Below, one piece after another: positions 8,252 to 16,723 of a stretch of DNA of 64,000 bases. The notes under the pieces are model-generated. The model saw only the letters and a program-made list of their open reading frames with translations. It was not told the DNA's origin and ran no database searches. Positions within the stretch are counted from its first letter, which is position 1, and every line of letters starts with the position of its first letter. Origin of the DNA: Gammaproteobacteria bacterium (GTDB taxonomy: Bacteria > Pseudomonadota > Gammaproteobacteria > Pseudomonadales > Azotimanducaceae); contig VXYL01000014.1 in assembly GCA_009846005.1 (NCBI GenBank), positions 10,325 through 74,324 of the forward strand. The letters are read 5' to 3'. Position numbers and translations under genes: made by a program.

Positions 8252-9877
8252 ATGGACAGCTTGGAACGGCAGATGATTCGCGCGGAACTGGTGCAGCGTC
8301 GCGAGGAGGGGTGCGATGTTGCGGCGCTGGAACCACGCGTCGAACGGGCGTTTGCGGACAAGGAGACGGATGCAGCGGTTTTCACCGCCCTATACGACGA
8401 ACTCGATGCACTCGAGCCCGATCCGTCGTTCCCATACGAAGAACCCTCCGACCTCGAGACCATCCGAGCATTGCGCCCGGACGGCCCGCGGCGCATGGAT
8501 CTGGACCTCACCGATGAAACGATGCGGGATCGCATCTACGGCGGCTGGCTCGGCCGGGCAGCGGGATGCTCGCTCGGCAAGCCGGTGGAAGGCTGGCCGC
8601 GCAAACGAATTGACGCGTACCTCGAGTCGACCCACGCGCTTCCGCTCGACGACTACATCCCGTTCACGGAGGGATCGATATCGCCGTTCTTGAAGACCAG
8701 CACCCGGGACAACATCGAGTTCATGGCTCGTGACGACGACATGGACTACCCGATTCTCGGCTTGCTGGCCTTGGAGCGGCACGGCGGCGAATTGACCTCG
8801 CGCAATATGGCGAATACGTGGCTAAGTCGCATGCCCTTCCACACGCTCTACACGGCGGAGAACGTGGCCTATCGGAATTTCGTCAATCGACGCTGGCCAC
8901 CGGAGTCGGCACTTTGGAGAAATCCATTCCGTGAGTGGATCGGTGCACAAATCCGCGCGGATATTTTCGGCTACGTCACCCCTGGCTGGCCGGAAAAGGC
9001 GGCGGAATTGGCGTATCGGGACGCGAGTATTTCCCACGTGAAGAACGGGATTTATGGTGAAATGTTCGTGGCTGCCATGTTGGCGGCATCATTCGTCACA
9101 AGCGATATCAAGGAAATCATCGACATTGGGCTGTCCGAAATCCCGGCAAAATGCCGCCTTTCGGAGGCAGTACACGACACGGTTTCCTGGTGCGAAGAGT
9201 TGTCGGAATGGGAAAAGGTCTGGGACCGGATTTTTGAAAAGTACGGACATTATTCCGGCGTCCACACGATAAACAACGCGGCGCTCGTCGTCATGGGTTT
9301 GATTTTCGGTTCCAACGACTACGAAAACGGTATCGTGGTGACGGTGCGGGGCGGTTGGGACACCGATTGCAACGGGGCAACGGTTGGCTCGATCCTGGGT
9401 GCGAAACTCGGTGCCGGTTCGTTGCCCGACAAATGGATAGGCGTGCTCAGCGATCGGTTGATGTCGGTCGTACGAGACTGCAACGACAACCGTATCTCGG
9501 AATTGGCGGAACGCACGCATCAAGTGGCCATTCAGATGATGTTGCCGCCGGCCGCCGATGAGGAAGGCGCGCAAGCGCTCGTCGAGGGCGCCGCAGTCGA
9601 GCTAAGGGGCAAATGGACTCTTGACGTGACGCATGGCAAGCAAATCTTGACGGTCAACGACGACTGGTCCGGTCAGATCGAACTCACGGCGTTCGGAGAG
9701 ATTTCCAAGGTCCGGAACATTCGAGTCGAGGGGAACAAGGTCTCCTTCGTCTACGGCGTGAACAAGGGCGAGATGGTGATGGACATCGAGTTCAACGGCA
9801 GGCTCGAAGGAGACCGGCTAAGGGGGCTGTGCAGCGGTAACGGCTTCGAGTTCGAAATGAGCGGAGTGAGGATCTGA
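8252..9877 (+). CDS. ADP-ribosylglycohydrolase family protein with extra C-terminal domain
   Basis: A 541-residue protein from ATG 8252. After a helical N-terminal region of about 85 residues, the family core starts at RIYGGWLGRAAGCSLGKPVE. The second hallmark, VTVRGGWDTDCNGATVGSIL, carries the Asp residues that bind the magnesium pair. These enzymes remove ADP-ribose from proteins or small molecules, or hydrolyse related N-glycosidic bonds; the natural substrate is unknown. About 90 residues after the core (from ELRGKWTLDV to the end) form a beta-rich lipocalin-like segment not found in the minimal enzyme. The start of the open frame further upstream (8027) lies in the divergent promoter region and was not used. 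Confidence 0.85.
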   Translation: MDSLERQMIRAELVQRREEGCDVAALEPRVERAFADKETDAAVFTALYDELDALEPDPSFPYEEPSDLETIRALRPDGPRRMDLDLTDETMRDRIYGGWLGRAAGCSLGKPVEGWPRKRIDAYLESTHALPLDDYIPFTEGSISPFLKTSTRDNIEFMARDDDMDYPILGLLALERHGGELTSRNMANTWLSRMPFHTLYTAENVAYRNFVNRRWPPESALWRNPFREWIGAQIRADIFGYVTPGWPEKAAELAYRDASISHVKNGIYGEMFVAAMLAASFVTSDIKEIIDIGLSEIPAKCRLSEAVHDTVSWCEELSEWEKVWDRIFEKYGHYSGVHTINNAALVVMGLIFGSNDYENGIVVTVRGGWDTDCNGATVGSILGAKLGAGSLPDKWIGVLSDRLMSVVRDCNDNRISELAERTHQVAIQMMLPPAADEEGAQALVEGAAVELRGKWTLDVTHGKQILTVNDDWSGQIELTAFGEISKVRNIRVEGNKVSFVYGVNKGEMVMDIEFNGRLEGDRLRGLCSGNGFEFEMSGVRI

Positions 9878-10027
9878 CCGATCGGGTGTAGGACATCCCC
9901 TCGGTTGTTCGTAGGACCGTTGCCCTAGCGGGGCTTCATCTCGGCGATGACAATCGACCGGCTTCGGCAGTAACGGACGAGGAGTACGCAGTGGGCATCT
10001 CGAATGCCCGCAGGGACTCGCGACACG

Positions 10028-10065
10028 AGATATATCTTGAGATATATCTGCAGCTTCAGTATGGT
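10028..10065 (+). promoter_or_regulatory. vapBC promoter with twin palindromic operators
   Basis: Two perfect copies of the 10-bp palindrome AGATATATCT lie at 10028-10037 and 10040-10049. A sigma-70 type promoter overlaps them: TTGAGA at 10037-10042, a 17-bp spacer, and TATGGT at 10060-10065, 40 bases before the antitoxin start. The second palindrome covers the -35 box, as expected for autorepression by an AbrB-fold antitoxin complex. Confidence 0.75.
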
Positions 10066-10104
10066 GGGTTGTAGTCCCGCTGGAGGTGAGGTTGAGACAC
10101 GGCT

Positions 10105-10341
10105 GTGGCCGAGGACTATCGTGGAATCGCCAAGGTGTTCTGGAGTGGACGTAGCCAGGCAATCCGTCTTCCGGCAGCTTGTCGATTCAATGTCTCAGAG
10201 GTGGAAGTCGTGAAGAACGGCGACACGTTGACATTGCGACCGCGCGGCAAGAACTGGAGACGGTACTTCGCCTCTTCGACACGAGGTTCTCTTCCCGAAC
10301 GGGAACAACCACCGTTGGAAGAAAGGGAGCCCCTCCATTGA
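10105..10341 (+). CDS. vapB: VapB/AbrB-type antitoxin
   Basis: A 78-residue protein from GTG. The N-terminal SpoVT/AbrB swapped-hairpin DNA-binding domain is clear: AKVFWSGRSQAIRLPAACRF then VSEVEVVKNGDTLTLRP. The C-terminal tail is charged and Pro/Glu-rich and should wrap the toxin's active site. It binds the palindromes just upstream to repress its own operon and neutralises the PIN toxin encoded next. The toxin's TTG start overlaps this gene's TGA. Confidence 0.85.
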   Translation: MAEDYRGIAKVFWSGRSQAIRLPAACRFNVSEVEVVKNGDTLTLRPRGKNWRRYFASSTRGSLPEREQPPLEEREPLH

Positions 10342-10751
10342 CGCGGTTCATGCTGGACACCGACACCTGCATCTACTTGATCAACCGGCGCGATACGTCG
10401 ATGTTGGCGACTTTCGAGCAGCATGCCGAAGCGACTTGCATTTCGGCCATTGCCCACGCCGAGCTTTGCTACGGCGCGGAACATTCGACGCGGGTGGAAC
10501 GAAACCGGCAAGAACTCGCGGAGTTTGTAGCTGATCTAGACGTTGCGGCCTTCGACAAGGTCGCCGGCGACCATTACGGCGAGATACGTGAGACGCTGGC
10601 CAGAGACGGCATGCCCATTGGCGCCAATGACCTCCTAGTTGCGGCTCACGCCAGGAGCCTGTCGGCTGTGCTGGTGACAAACAACCAGAAGGAATTCGGT
10701 CGCGTCCCCGGACTCAAGACCGAGAACTGGGTGGTTGGACAAGCGGGTTAG
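10338..10751 (+). CDS. vapC: VapC-type PIN-domain toxin ribonuclease
   Basis: A 137-residue PIN domain from a TTG coupled to the antitoxin stop (TTGA); an ATG at 10350 would give 133 residues. The acidic active site is present: Asp in MLDTDTCIYLI, Glu in AHAELCYGAE and Asp in GANDLLVAAHA. The family ending VTNNQKEFGRVPGL then E.W is also intact. VapC toxins cleave tRNA or rRNA in the presence of magnesium. The stop abuts the stop of the convergent lactonase gene with no gap. Confidence 0.9.
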   Translation: MTRFMLDTDTCIYLINRRDTSMLATFEQHAEATCISAIAHAELCYGAEHSTRVERNRQELAEFVADLDVAAFDKVAGDHYGEIRETLARDGMPIGANDLLVAAHARSLSAVLVTNNQKEFGRVPGLKTENWVVGQAG

Positions 10752-11642
10752 TCAGAACAACGCCAACCCCGGCACGTTCACGCGTCCCCGATAGAGACAG
10801 GTCGACGACGTCAGGAAGAACGTCTTGCAGTCGTCGTCGCCCCAGGTGAAGTTTGCGCAGAAGGCAGGCGTCTTGATCACGCCAAGGCAGGTGCCGTCGG
10901 GGTCGTAGACGTGCACGCCGCCGGGGCCCGCGCAGAACACGTTCCCAAGGCTGTCGATCTTCAGCCCGTCGGGTGCGCCGGCGCCCTCGCCGGTTGACTC
11001 GGCGAAAACGTCGCCACCCGACAGCGAACCGTCTTCAGCAACATCGAATCGCCGGATGTGCATCCGCGGGGTGTCGGCGACGTATAGACCGTTGTGATCC
11101 AGCGTAAACGCGAGTCCGTTGGGTTGGTTGAAGTCGCTCGACAGCAGCGTCAAATCCCGGGACTCGGGGTCGAGGCGGTAGACGCCGGTGAAATCGAGTT
11201 CCGTCTCCCGGGCCACTGCCACGGCACCGCCGCCGCGACCGAAGGTGGGATCGGTGAAATACACCATGCCGTCCTGGCGCACGACGATGTCGTTGGGGCT
11301 GTTCAGTTCCTTGCCATCGTAGTGGCTCGCTACCACGACCACGCTGCCGTCGTGCTCGGTCCTCGAAACCCGGCTCGTCGCGTGTTCGCAGGACAGGATG
11401 CGGCCGTCGTGGTCGTAGGTATTGCCGTTGGTCATGTTGCTCGGCTCCCGGAACACCGAGACGCCGTCCGCCTCGGACCACCGATGCATTCGGTTGCCGG
11501 GGATGTCGCTGAACGTCAGGTGCTTCTCCACGGGGTGCCAGATCGGCCCTTCCGTGAAACCGAACCCCTCGGCGAGGGTCTCGAGCGCAAAGTCGCGCGG
11601 GACGATGGAAAGGAACCGTTCGTCTCGTATCTCGATGTTCAA
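10752..11642 (-). CDS. SMP-30/gluconolactonase family hydrolase
   Basis: About 296 residues from a TTG at 11642 with GGAGAG six bases upstream. A TTG at 11702 would add 20 residues but lacks a good ribosome site. It is a six-bladed propeller: FGFTEGPIWHP provides the metal-binding Glu, LNSPNDIVVRQDG and NQPNGLAFTLD the Asn ligands, and GAPDGLKIDSLGNVF the Asp of the family. These proteins hydrolyse sugar lactones such as gluconolactone, or other lactones and phosphoesters. It stands alone on the minus strand between the toxin gene and the tRNA. Confidence 0.88.
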   Translation of the reverse strand: MNIEIRDERFLSIVPRDFALETLAEGFGFTEGPIWHPVEKHLTFSDIPGNRMHRWSEADGVSVFREPSNMTNGNTYDHDGRILSCEHATSRVSRTEHDGSVVVVASHYDGKELNSPNDIVVRQDGMVYFTDPTFGRGGGAVAVARETELDFTGVYRLDPESRDLTLLSSDFNQPNGLAFTLDHNGLYVADTPRMHIRRFDVAEDGSLSGGDVFAESTGEGAGAPDGLKIDSLGNVFCAGPGGVHVYDPDGTCLGVIKTPAFCANFTWGDDDCKTFFLTSSTCLYRGRVNVPGLALF

Positions 11643-11739
11643 AGCCGACTCTCCAGCGAAGTTTCCCAAGCGGTCTGCTATGGTACTCGACCCGTTCGGC
11701 AACGCGTCGCCTAGACTGCGGCGTTGTCCGATGCGGTCT

Positions 11740-11816
<77 letters not shown>

Positions 11817-11841
11817 GGTAATTGAGATCGATGTAGCACCC

Positions 11842-11867
11842 GTAGGGGCGACGCTTGTCGTCGCCCG
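11842..11867 (+). repeat. REP-like element, subtype A
   Basis: GTAGGGGCGACG, loop CTTGT, CGTCGCCCG. The stem has changed on both sides (ACG/CGT instead of ACC/GGT), a compensatory pair that keeps the hairpin. Confidence 0.82.
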
Positions 11868-11927
11868 GTTGCGGATGCCGATATGCCTGCGGAGAACGGA
11901 ACCGTACCTGGGTGAGGAGTGTGGTCA

Positions 11928-12818
11928 GTGGAAAAGGACGCAGCCGGACCGGGCGTCGTTACCTCCGATGACGTGGGTCGCTACACCATCGCCAACACCG
12001 TCGTGCTCGATAGCCGATTCACGATGGCGTACGCCGCCGGGATCAACGACGGCAATCCCGCCTATTTCGACGACCTGAAACCGGGCGGGCTTCAGATCCA
12101 CCCAGGCATCTGCTTTTCCCTGCAATGGGCGAGCCGCTTCCGGCCGGATCAGAAGCCGAACCTACGGGCCGCACCCTATGGCGTCCATGCCTCCACCGAT
12201 CTTCTGATCCATCGTCCGTTCCGGGCCGGCGAGGCCATCACGACGCAGGGCCGGGTGATGCAGAAGCGCCAGATCCGTCCCGGCGTTTACAACGTCGAGC
12301 GCTACCGGATGACTGCGAGTGACGGCGAGCTGGTCGCGGAGCTCTACTACAACGGCATCATCCGGGGTGCGACCCTCGATGGGCCCGACGTCGTACTCGA
12401 GGACGAACCCGCTTGGCCGGTGTTCGGCAGCGTGGGTGGCGAACCGCTGTGGCGAACCGCGATTCCAGTCCCGCTGCACGCGGGTCAGCAATACACCGAA
12501 TGCGCGCGGATCTACAACCCGATCCATACCGAGCCGAGCGTGGCCAAGGCTGCCGGCCTGCCGGGCGTCATCCTGCATGGCAGCGCGACCAAGGCCATGT
12601 CGCTCACGGCTGTCGTCAACAAATGCTTCGACGGCGACGCGACCCGGGTCACGCGACTCTGCGGCCAGCTACGCGGCATGGTGTTGATGGATTCGGCTGT
12701 CAGGGTCGAAGGTCTCGCGGAGGAGGTGGTCGACGGCGAGAAGCGCATCCTGTTCAGAACCTTGAACGCCGAGGGCGAACCGGCAATCCGCAATGGCGTG
12801 GTGTGCGGGCGAGCCTGA
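11928..12818 (+). CDS. MaoC-like double hot-dog protein (acyl-CoA dehydratase family)
   Basis: A 296-residue protein from GTG 11928, eight bases after GAGGAG; a GTG at 11919 is in frame but overlaps that site. The N-terminal half resembles a hot-dog domain with the pattern VLDSRFTMAYAAGINDGNPAYF. The C-terminal half has the hydratase-2 motif region RIYNPIHTEPSVAKAAGLPG then ILHG. In (R)-specific enoyl-CoA hydratases this site is GDxNP.H; here the His is kept but the position of the catalytic Asp is Ile. It may be a relative with altered chemistry or a binding protein. It heads a run of catabolic-looking plus-strand genes after the tRNA. Confidence 0.78.
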   Translation: MEKDAAGPGVVTSDDVGRYTIANTVVLDSRFTMAYAAGINDGNPAYFDDLKPGGLQIHPGICFSLQWASRFRPDQKPNLRAAPYGVHASTDLLIHRPFRAGEAITTQGRVMQKRQIRPGVYNVERYRMTASDGELVAELYYNGIIRGATLDGPDVVLEDEPAWPVFGSVGGEPLWRTAIPVPLHAGQQYTECARIYNPIHTEPSVAKAAGLPGVILHGSATKAMSLTAVVNKCFDGDATRVTRLCGQLRGMVLMDSAVRVEGLAEEVVDGEKRILFRTLNAEGEPAIRNGVVCGRA

Positions 12819-12881
12819 GGCGTCTCCGGTTCGGGAATGCGATAAGCTGCGATTTGACCTCATTGCCCGCGGGAGGACTTC

Positions 12882-13223
12882 ATGGGAATCACTGTCGAGC
12901 ACGGCTACTTCACCGAGGGCAGTGAAGCCCGCGCCGAGATCGAGTCGGCGGGATTGCATCTGCACGAAGTCGACGCGCCGCCCAGCGGCGGTACGCCGAT
13001 TCACTGGCACGACGTGGGCATCCACTTCTACGTCGAAGGCGGCATGTTCCGGTTCCAGGATCCGGCAACCGGCGCGGTCCACGAGTGCGGTCCCGGCACG
13101 AAGTTCGTGATCCCGGAACGGACGCTGCACATCGAGGAGGAGCACAGCGGCTACAAGGGTGTGGTGGGGATGACAAAGGATCCCGTGCCGCAACCGTTCG
13201 TGAGACCCCCGGCGGAACTGTAG
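12882..13223 (+). CDS. Small single-domain cupin protein
   Basis: A 113-residue cupin from ATG with GGGAGG upstream. The metal-site pattern HWHDVGIHFYVEGG is cupin motif 1 with two His and spacing as in mononuclear metal cupins. Motif 2, around PGTKFVIPERTLHIEEE, supplies a third His. No fused domain is present, so the protein may be a sensor, isomerase or dioxygenase. It lies between the hot-dog gene and an amidohydrolase on the same strand, and may share their substrate. Confidence 0.75.
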   Translation: MGITVEHGYFTEGSEARAEIESAGLHLHEVDAPPSGGTPIHWHDVGIHFYVEGGMFRFQDPATGAVHECGPGTKFVIPERTLHIEEEHSGYKGVVGMTKDPVPQPFVRPPAEL

Positions 13224-13290
13224 GCGAACAACGCGCCGTGCCGCGGTCGCACCTTGGCAAAGCCGGTCGTTGCCGGTCTCCAGGAAGTAG

Positions 13291-14493
13291 ATGCCAATGA
13301 ACGCTGTCCTTCTCAACGGCCGAATCTTCGACGGCGACCGGATGATCGACGGCCACGGCGTGCTCGTGGACGGCGATCGAATCACGCGCGTAGCGCCAAC
13401 GGGCGAGTTCGAGGGATTCGCGGGCGAAGTCATCGACTGCACGGGCGGCACGGTCATGCCCGGCCTCATCGACTGCCACGTCCATCTCATGTTCCGGGGG
13501 GAGCCCGACCCCTGGGCGGTCCTCGAGAAGCTCGACGCGGCCCATGCGGTCGTTCGGGCCCTTGAGCACGCCCGGGACACGCTCCTCGGTGGCGTCACAT
13601 CCGTCCGCGACTGCGGCGGTCGCGATTTCCAGGAGTTCGCGGTTCGCGACGCCTGCAACGAGGGCCGGTTTCAGGGACCCACGATTCTCGCGGCCGGGAA
13701 GGTGATCTGCATGACCGGCGGGCACGGCAACCGCATCGGCCGCGTTGCGGACGGCGTCGACGAGGTCGTAAAGGCGGTGCGCGAGCAGGTCCATGCCGGT
13801 TCCGACCTCGTCAAGATCATGGCGACGGGTGGCGTGATGACCCCCGGGGTCGATCCGGAGGATGCGCATTACTCTGCGGCGGAGATGGCGGCCGGCATCG
13901 CCGAGGCGAAACGGTTTCGCCGCCGCACCGCGAGCCACGCCCAGGGCTCGGAAGGCATCCTCAACGCCACCCGGGGCGGGGTGACATCCATCGAGCACGG
14001 TATCTTCATGAACGACGAGTGCTGCCGGGAGATGCTCGACCGGGGCACTTTCCTGGTGCCGACGTTGGCGGCGCTGCGCAATATCCTCGACCACGCGGAC
14101 GCGGGGATTCCGGACTACGTGATGCAAAAGGCCCGGCGTTGCGCCGCCGCCCACGAACGATCGATCCGGATGTTTGACGAAGCGGGCGGGCGCATCGCCC
14201 TCGGCACAGACGCGGGGACGCCGTTCAACCTGCACGGCCACAACGCCGCCGAGCTCAAGTTCATGGTCGATGTGGGCCTGTCGAACATCGACGCGCTCCG
14301 CGCCGGCACCCGAAACGGGGCGGAACTCATGGGGTTCGCCGACCGGGGACGCATCGCACCGGGCGCGGTTGCGGACCTACTAGTCGTGGATGGCGATCCC
14401 TCGACCGAGATTGAAGCAGCAGCCGATTGGAATCGTCACCTTAGGTTGATCAAAGCAGGTATGGTTGTCGTTGACCGCGTCGGCAGGTCTTGA
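13291..14493 (+). CDS. Metal-dependent amidohydrolase (imidazolonepropionase/prolidase-like)
   Basis: A 400-residue TIM-barrel hydrolase. The second Met (13297) is the better start because GGAAG is nine bases before it. Metal ligands are visible: HVH at 63-65, a candidate carboxylated Lys in DLVKIMATGG, His in ASHAQG and SIEHG, and the catalytic Asp in LGTDAGTPFNLHG. The beta-sandwich ends GRIAPGAVADLLVVDGDP. This subfamily hydrolyses Xaa-Pro or acyl-Arg/Lys dipeptides, cyclic amides and related bonds. The substrate is not determined here. Confidence 0.87.
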   Translation: MPMNAVLLNGRIFDGDRMIDGHGVLVDGDRITRVAPTGEFEGFAGEVIDCTGGTVMPGLIDCHVHLMFRGEPDPWAVLEKLDAAHAVVRALEHARDTLLGGVTSVRDCGGRDFQEFAVRDACNEGRFQGPTILAAGKVICMTGGHGNRIGRVADGVDEVVKAVREQVHAGSDLVKIMATGGVMTPGVDPEDAHYSAAEMAAGIAEAKRFRRRTASHAQGSEGILNATRGGVTSIEHGIFMNDECCREMLDRGTFLVPTLAALRNILDHADAGIPDYVMQKARRCAAAHERSIRMFDEAGGRIALGTDAGTPFNLHGHNAAELKFMVDVGLSNIDALRAGTRNGAELMGFADRGRIAPGAVADLLVVDGDPSTEIEAAADWNRHLRLIKAGMVVVDRVGRS

Positions 14494-14542
14494 GGCACGT
14501 CTCGCGGCGTCCACATTCGAGAGCGAACGTTGAGGAGGGAGC

Positions 14543-14815
14543 ATGAAGGAACTCAAGCGCGTCGGCCCGTTATCGGCCGGGAAGATCTCGGGGATCATCG
14601 GTGTCGTCTTCGGAGTCATTGCCGGTCTGATCTTGGCGTTGTTCAGCAGCGCGCTCGGCGGGTCCTTTCTAGGCGGCAACTGGTTCATCCAACTGATTGG
14701 ATTGACGCTGATCTACGCGATCGGGGGTTTCGTCGGCGGCGTGATCTACGCCGCGCTCTACAACCTCGTCGCCGGTTGGGTCGGCGGGGTCCAGATCGAG
14801 TTGGACGACGCCTAA
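14543..14815 (+). CDS. Small two-helix membrane protein (DUF3566-like)
   Basis: A 90-residue protein with a strong GAGGAGGGAG ribosome site. It starts MKELKRVGPLSAGKISGIIG, has two long hydrophobic glycine-rich segments (about 17-45 and 52-80), and ends in a short acidic tail WVGGVQIELDDA. The layout matches small bacterial and archaeal proteins of the DUF3566 type, which have no assigned function. It lies between two amidohydrolase genes but shows no link to them. Confidence 0.7.
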   Translation: MKELKRVGPLSAGKISGIIGVVFGVIAGLILALFSSALGGSFLGGNWFIQLIGLTLIYAIGGFVGGVIYAALYNLVAGWVGGVQIELDDA

Positions 14816-14884
14816 GGGGCCAAACCCAACGGATCTCGTGCCTCGACCCGCTGGGTCACCCGTCCGGGATGCACGGATCCGCTC

Positions 14885-14913
14885 GACGGGACGGGACAAG
14901 CCCGTCCCCTACG
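14885..14913 (-). repeat. REP-like element, subtype B
   Basis: GACGGGACGGGACAAG then CCCGTCCCCTACG. The 8-bp stem GGGACGGG/CCCGTCCC closes an ACAAG loop. It stands alone between two plus-strand genes. Confidence 0.85.
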
Positions 14914-14975
14914 AGGTGGCGCGCCGTGCCTCAGTCGGGGCATGATGCGCGCACAAGCGCATAGGGAGAGCACTA

Positions 14976-16649
14976 ATGGCCCACGATCTCGTCATCCGGG
15001 GCGGCAACGTTGTCGACGGCACCGGTACGGAACCCTTCGCCGGCGATGTCGCGGTCGACGGCAGCACCATCACCCAAGTCGGCAAGGTCGATGACCCGGG
15101 CCACCGGGAGATCGACGCACAAGGCCACGTGGTCACGCCGGGGTTCGTCGATCTTCACACCCATTTCGATGCCCAGGCGGGCTGGGATCCGTTGCTGACG
15201 CCGGTTTCGTGGCACGGCGTCACGACGGCACTGTTCGGCAACTGCGGCGTGACGTTCGCACCTTGCAAGCCGGCGGACCGGGAGTTCCTGGCGGGCATGA
15301 TGGAGACCGTCGAGGACATCCCGAGGAACGCGATCCTCACGGGGTTGCCGTGGGACTGGGAGTCGTACGGGGAGTATCTCGATTCCATCGAAAAGCTCGG
15401 GCCGGCGATCAACATCACGGGCCTCGTCGGTCACTGTGCCTCGCGCTTCTACGTGATGGGCGAGCGCGCCGTCGAAGAGGATCCCACCGACGACGAGATC
15501 AAGCAGATCGCGGAGTTGGTGGGCCGCTCCGTTGCCGAAGGCGCCATCGGCTTCTCAACCAACCGGCTGCCCGGCCATGTCCTGCCAGACGGCCGCTCGA
15601 TTCCGGGCACCTTTGCCAAGGAAGACGAGCTCGTCGCCATCTCGGAAGCCGTGGGCAAGGCGGGGGGCATCCTGCAGAGCGTCCTGAACTACGGGAAGCT
15701 CGACGACGAGATGACCATGCTGACCAAGCAGGGCCGCGCTGCGGGCACCCGACTCCTGTTCAGCGCGCCTTACCATCCCGGCACCGATGGCGACGGGACC
15801 GGCTACGACGAGGCCATCGCCTCGATGCGCGACGAAGGGCTGGACGTCAGCGGATTGACGCTTCCCCGCAGCGGTGGCTTCCTGTCCGGGCTGACCACCG
15901 ACATGCTCTTTCCGACGCCTGCCTGGGCGGAAGTCCGCAAACTCGATTTCCGGGGCCGGCTGGCGGCGCTCCGGGACGACACCACGCGGGACAAGCTCAT
16001 CGAGGAGGCAAAGCAGGTACCTCGGCTCGAACAGGGCGCGCGGGCGTATTTCTGGCTCGGCGACGACGACAGACCGCAATACACGCGCCGCGCCGAAGAA
16101 AGCCTCTACAGCATGGCGCAGGCCGCCGGCGTGCACCCGGTCGAGGTGTGGATCGACAAGATGCTGGAGACCAACGGCGAGGCGATGTTCCACGTCCGGT
16201 TCTTCAACACGGACCTCGAGCGGTTGAGATCGTTCCTCACTGCGGACTGGATCCTGCCGGGCATCGGCGATGCCGGCGCCCACGTCAGCCAGATCATGGA
16301 CTCCGGCTGGACGTCGTTCCTGCTCTCCCACTGGGTCCGCGAGCAGGAGCTGTTCTCCATCCAGGAAGCCGTTCGCCGCATGACGAGCGGATCGGCGAGG
16401 GTGCTCGGATTCAACGACCGGGGCACGCTCGCGGAGGGCATGAAGGCCGACATCAACGTGATCGACCTAGACCGTGTCGCCGAACGGCAGCCGAAGCTGG
16501 TCCACGATTTCCCCGGCGGCGCGCCGCGGCTGATCCAGAAGGCCGTCGGCTACAAGGCGACGGTGTGCAACGGGGCCGTGATCCTCGTCGACGACGAACA
16601 CACGGGACAGCGTTCGGGACAGGTTCTGCGCAACCCGTCGAGCGTTTAG
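14976..16649 (+). CDS. D-aminoacylase-type amidohydrolase
   Basis: A 557-residue protein with GGGAGAG before its ATG. It has the N-acyl-D-amino-acid deacylase layout: a small beta-domain, then DLHTHFDAQAGWDPLL with the HxH metal pair near residue 60, a Cys-containing segment GNCGVTFAPCKPADRE, His in GLVGHCASR, and the Asp in LPGIGDAGAHVSQIMDSGW. The C-terminus has GTLAEGMKADINVIDLD and a second metal-region segment DFPGGAPRLIQKAVGY. Such enzymes free D-amino acids or act on other N-acyl or cyclic amide compounds. Several neighbours are also hydrolases or oxidoreductases for small organic molecules, so a catabolic role is likely. Confidence 0.9.
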   Translation: MAHDLVIRGGNVVDGTGTEPFAGDVAVDGSTITQVGKVDDPGHREIDAQGHVVTPGFVDLHTHFDAQAGWDPLLTPVSWHGVTTALFGNCGVTFAPCKPADREFLAGMMETVEDIPRNAILTGLPWDWESYGEYLDSIEKLGPAINITGLVGHCASRFYVMGERAVEEDPTDDEIKQIAELVGRSVAEGAIGFSTNRLPGHVLPDGRSIPGTFAKEDELVAISEAVGKAGGILQSVLNYGKLDDEMTMLTKQGRAAGTRLLFSAPYHPGTDGDGTGYDEAIASMRDEGLDVSGLTLPRSGGFLSGLTTDMLFPTPAWAEVRKLDFRGRLAALRDDTTRDKLIEEAKQVPRLEQGARAYFWLGDDDRPQYTRRAEESLYSMAQAAGVHPVEVWIDKMLETNGEAMFHVRFFNTDLERLRSFLTADWILPGIGDAGAHVSQIMDSGWTSFLLSHWVREQELFSIQEAVRRMTSGSARVLGFNDRGTLAEGMKADINVIDLDRVAERQPKLVHDFPGGAPRLIQKAVGYKATVCNGAVILVDDEHTGQRSGQVLRNPSSV

Positions 16650-16665
16650 ACACGCCAACGCCTTC

Positions 16666-16708
16666 GTAGGGGCGACCCCAACGGGCCCGAAGGGCACGCG
16701 GCCGCCCG
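16666..16708 (+). repeat. REP-like element, subtype A with nested hairpin
   Basis: The outer arms GTAGGGGCGACC and GGCCGCCCG enclose a longer loop that has its own inverted repeat, GCCC-GAA-GGGC. The outer stem has one mismatch. Confidence 0.8.
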
Positions 16709-16723
16709 TTTTTTCGACACCGG

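Noticed and set aside
9993-10009. Hairpin GGGCAT-CTCGA-ATGCCC as terminator of the ADP-ribosylglycohydrolase gene
   Set aside because: Over 100 bases from the stop, short stem and no T-tract.
14888-14913. Subtype B hairpin as a rho-independent terminator
   Set aside because: No T-tract follows, and the same sequence recurs in both orientations and between co-directional genes, so it is better explained as a repeat element.
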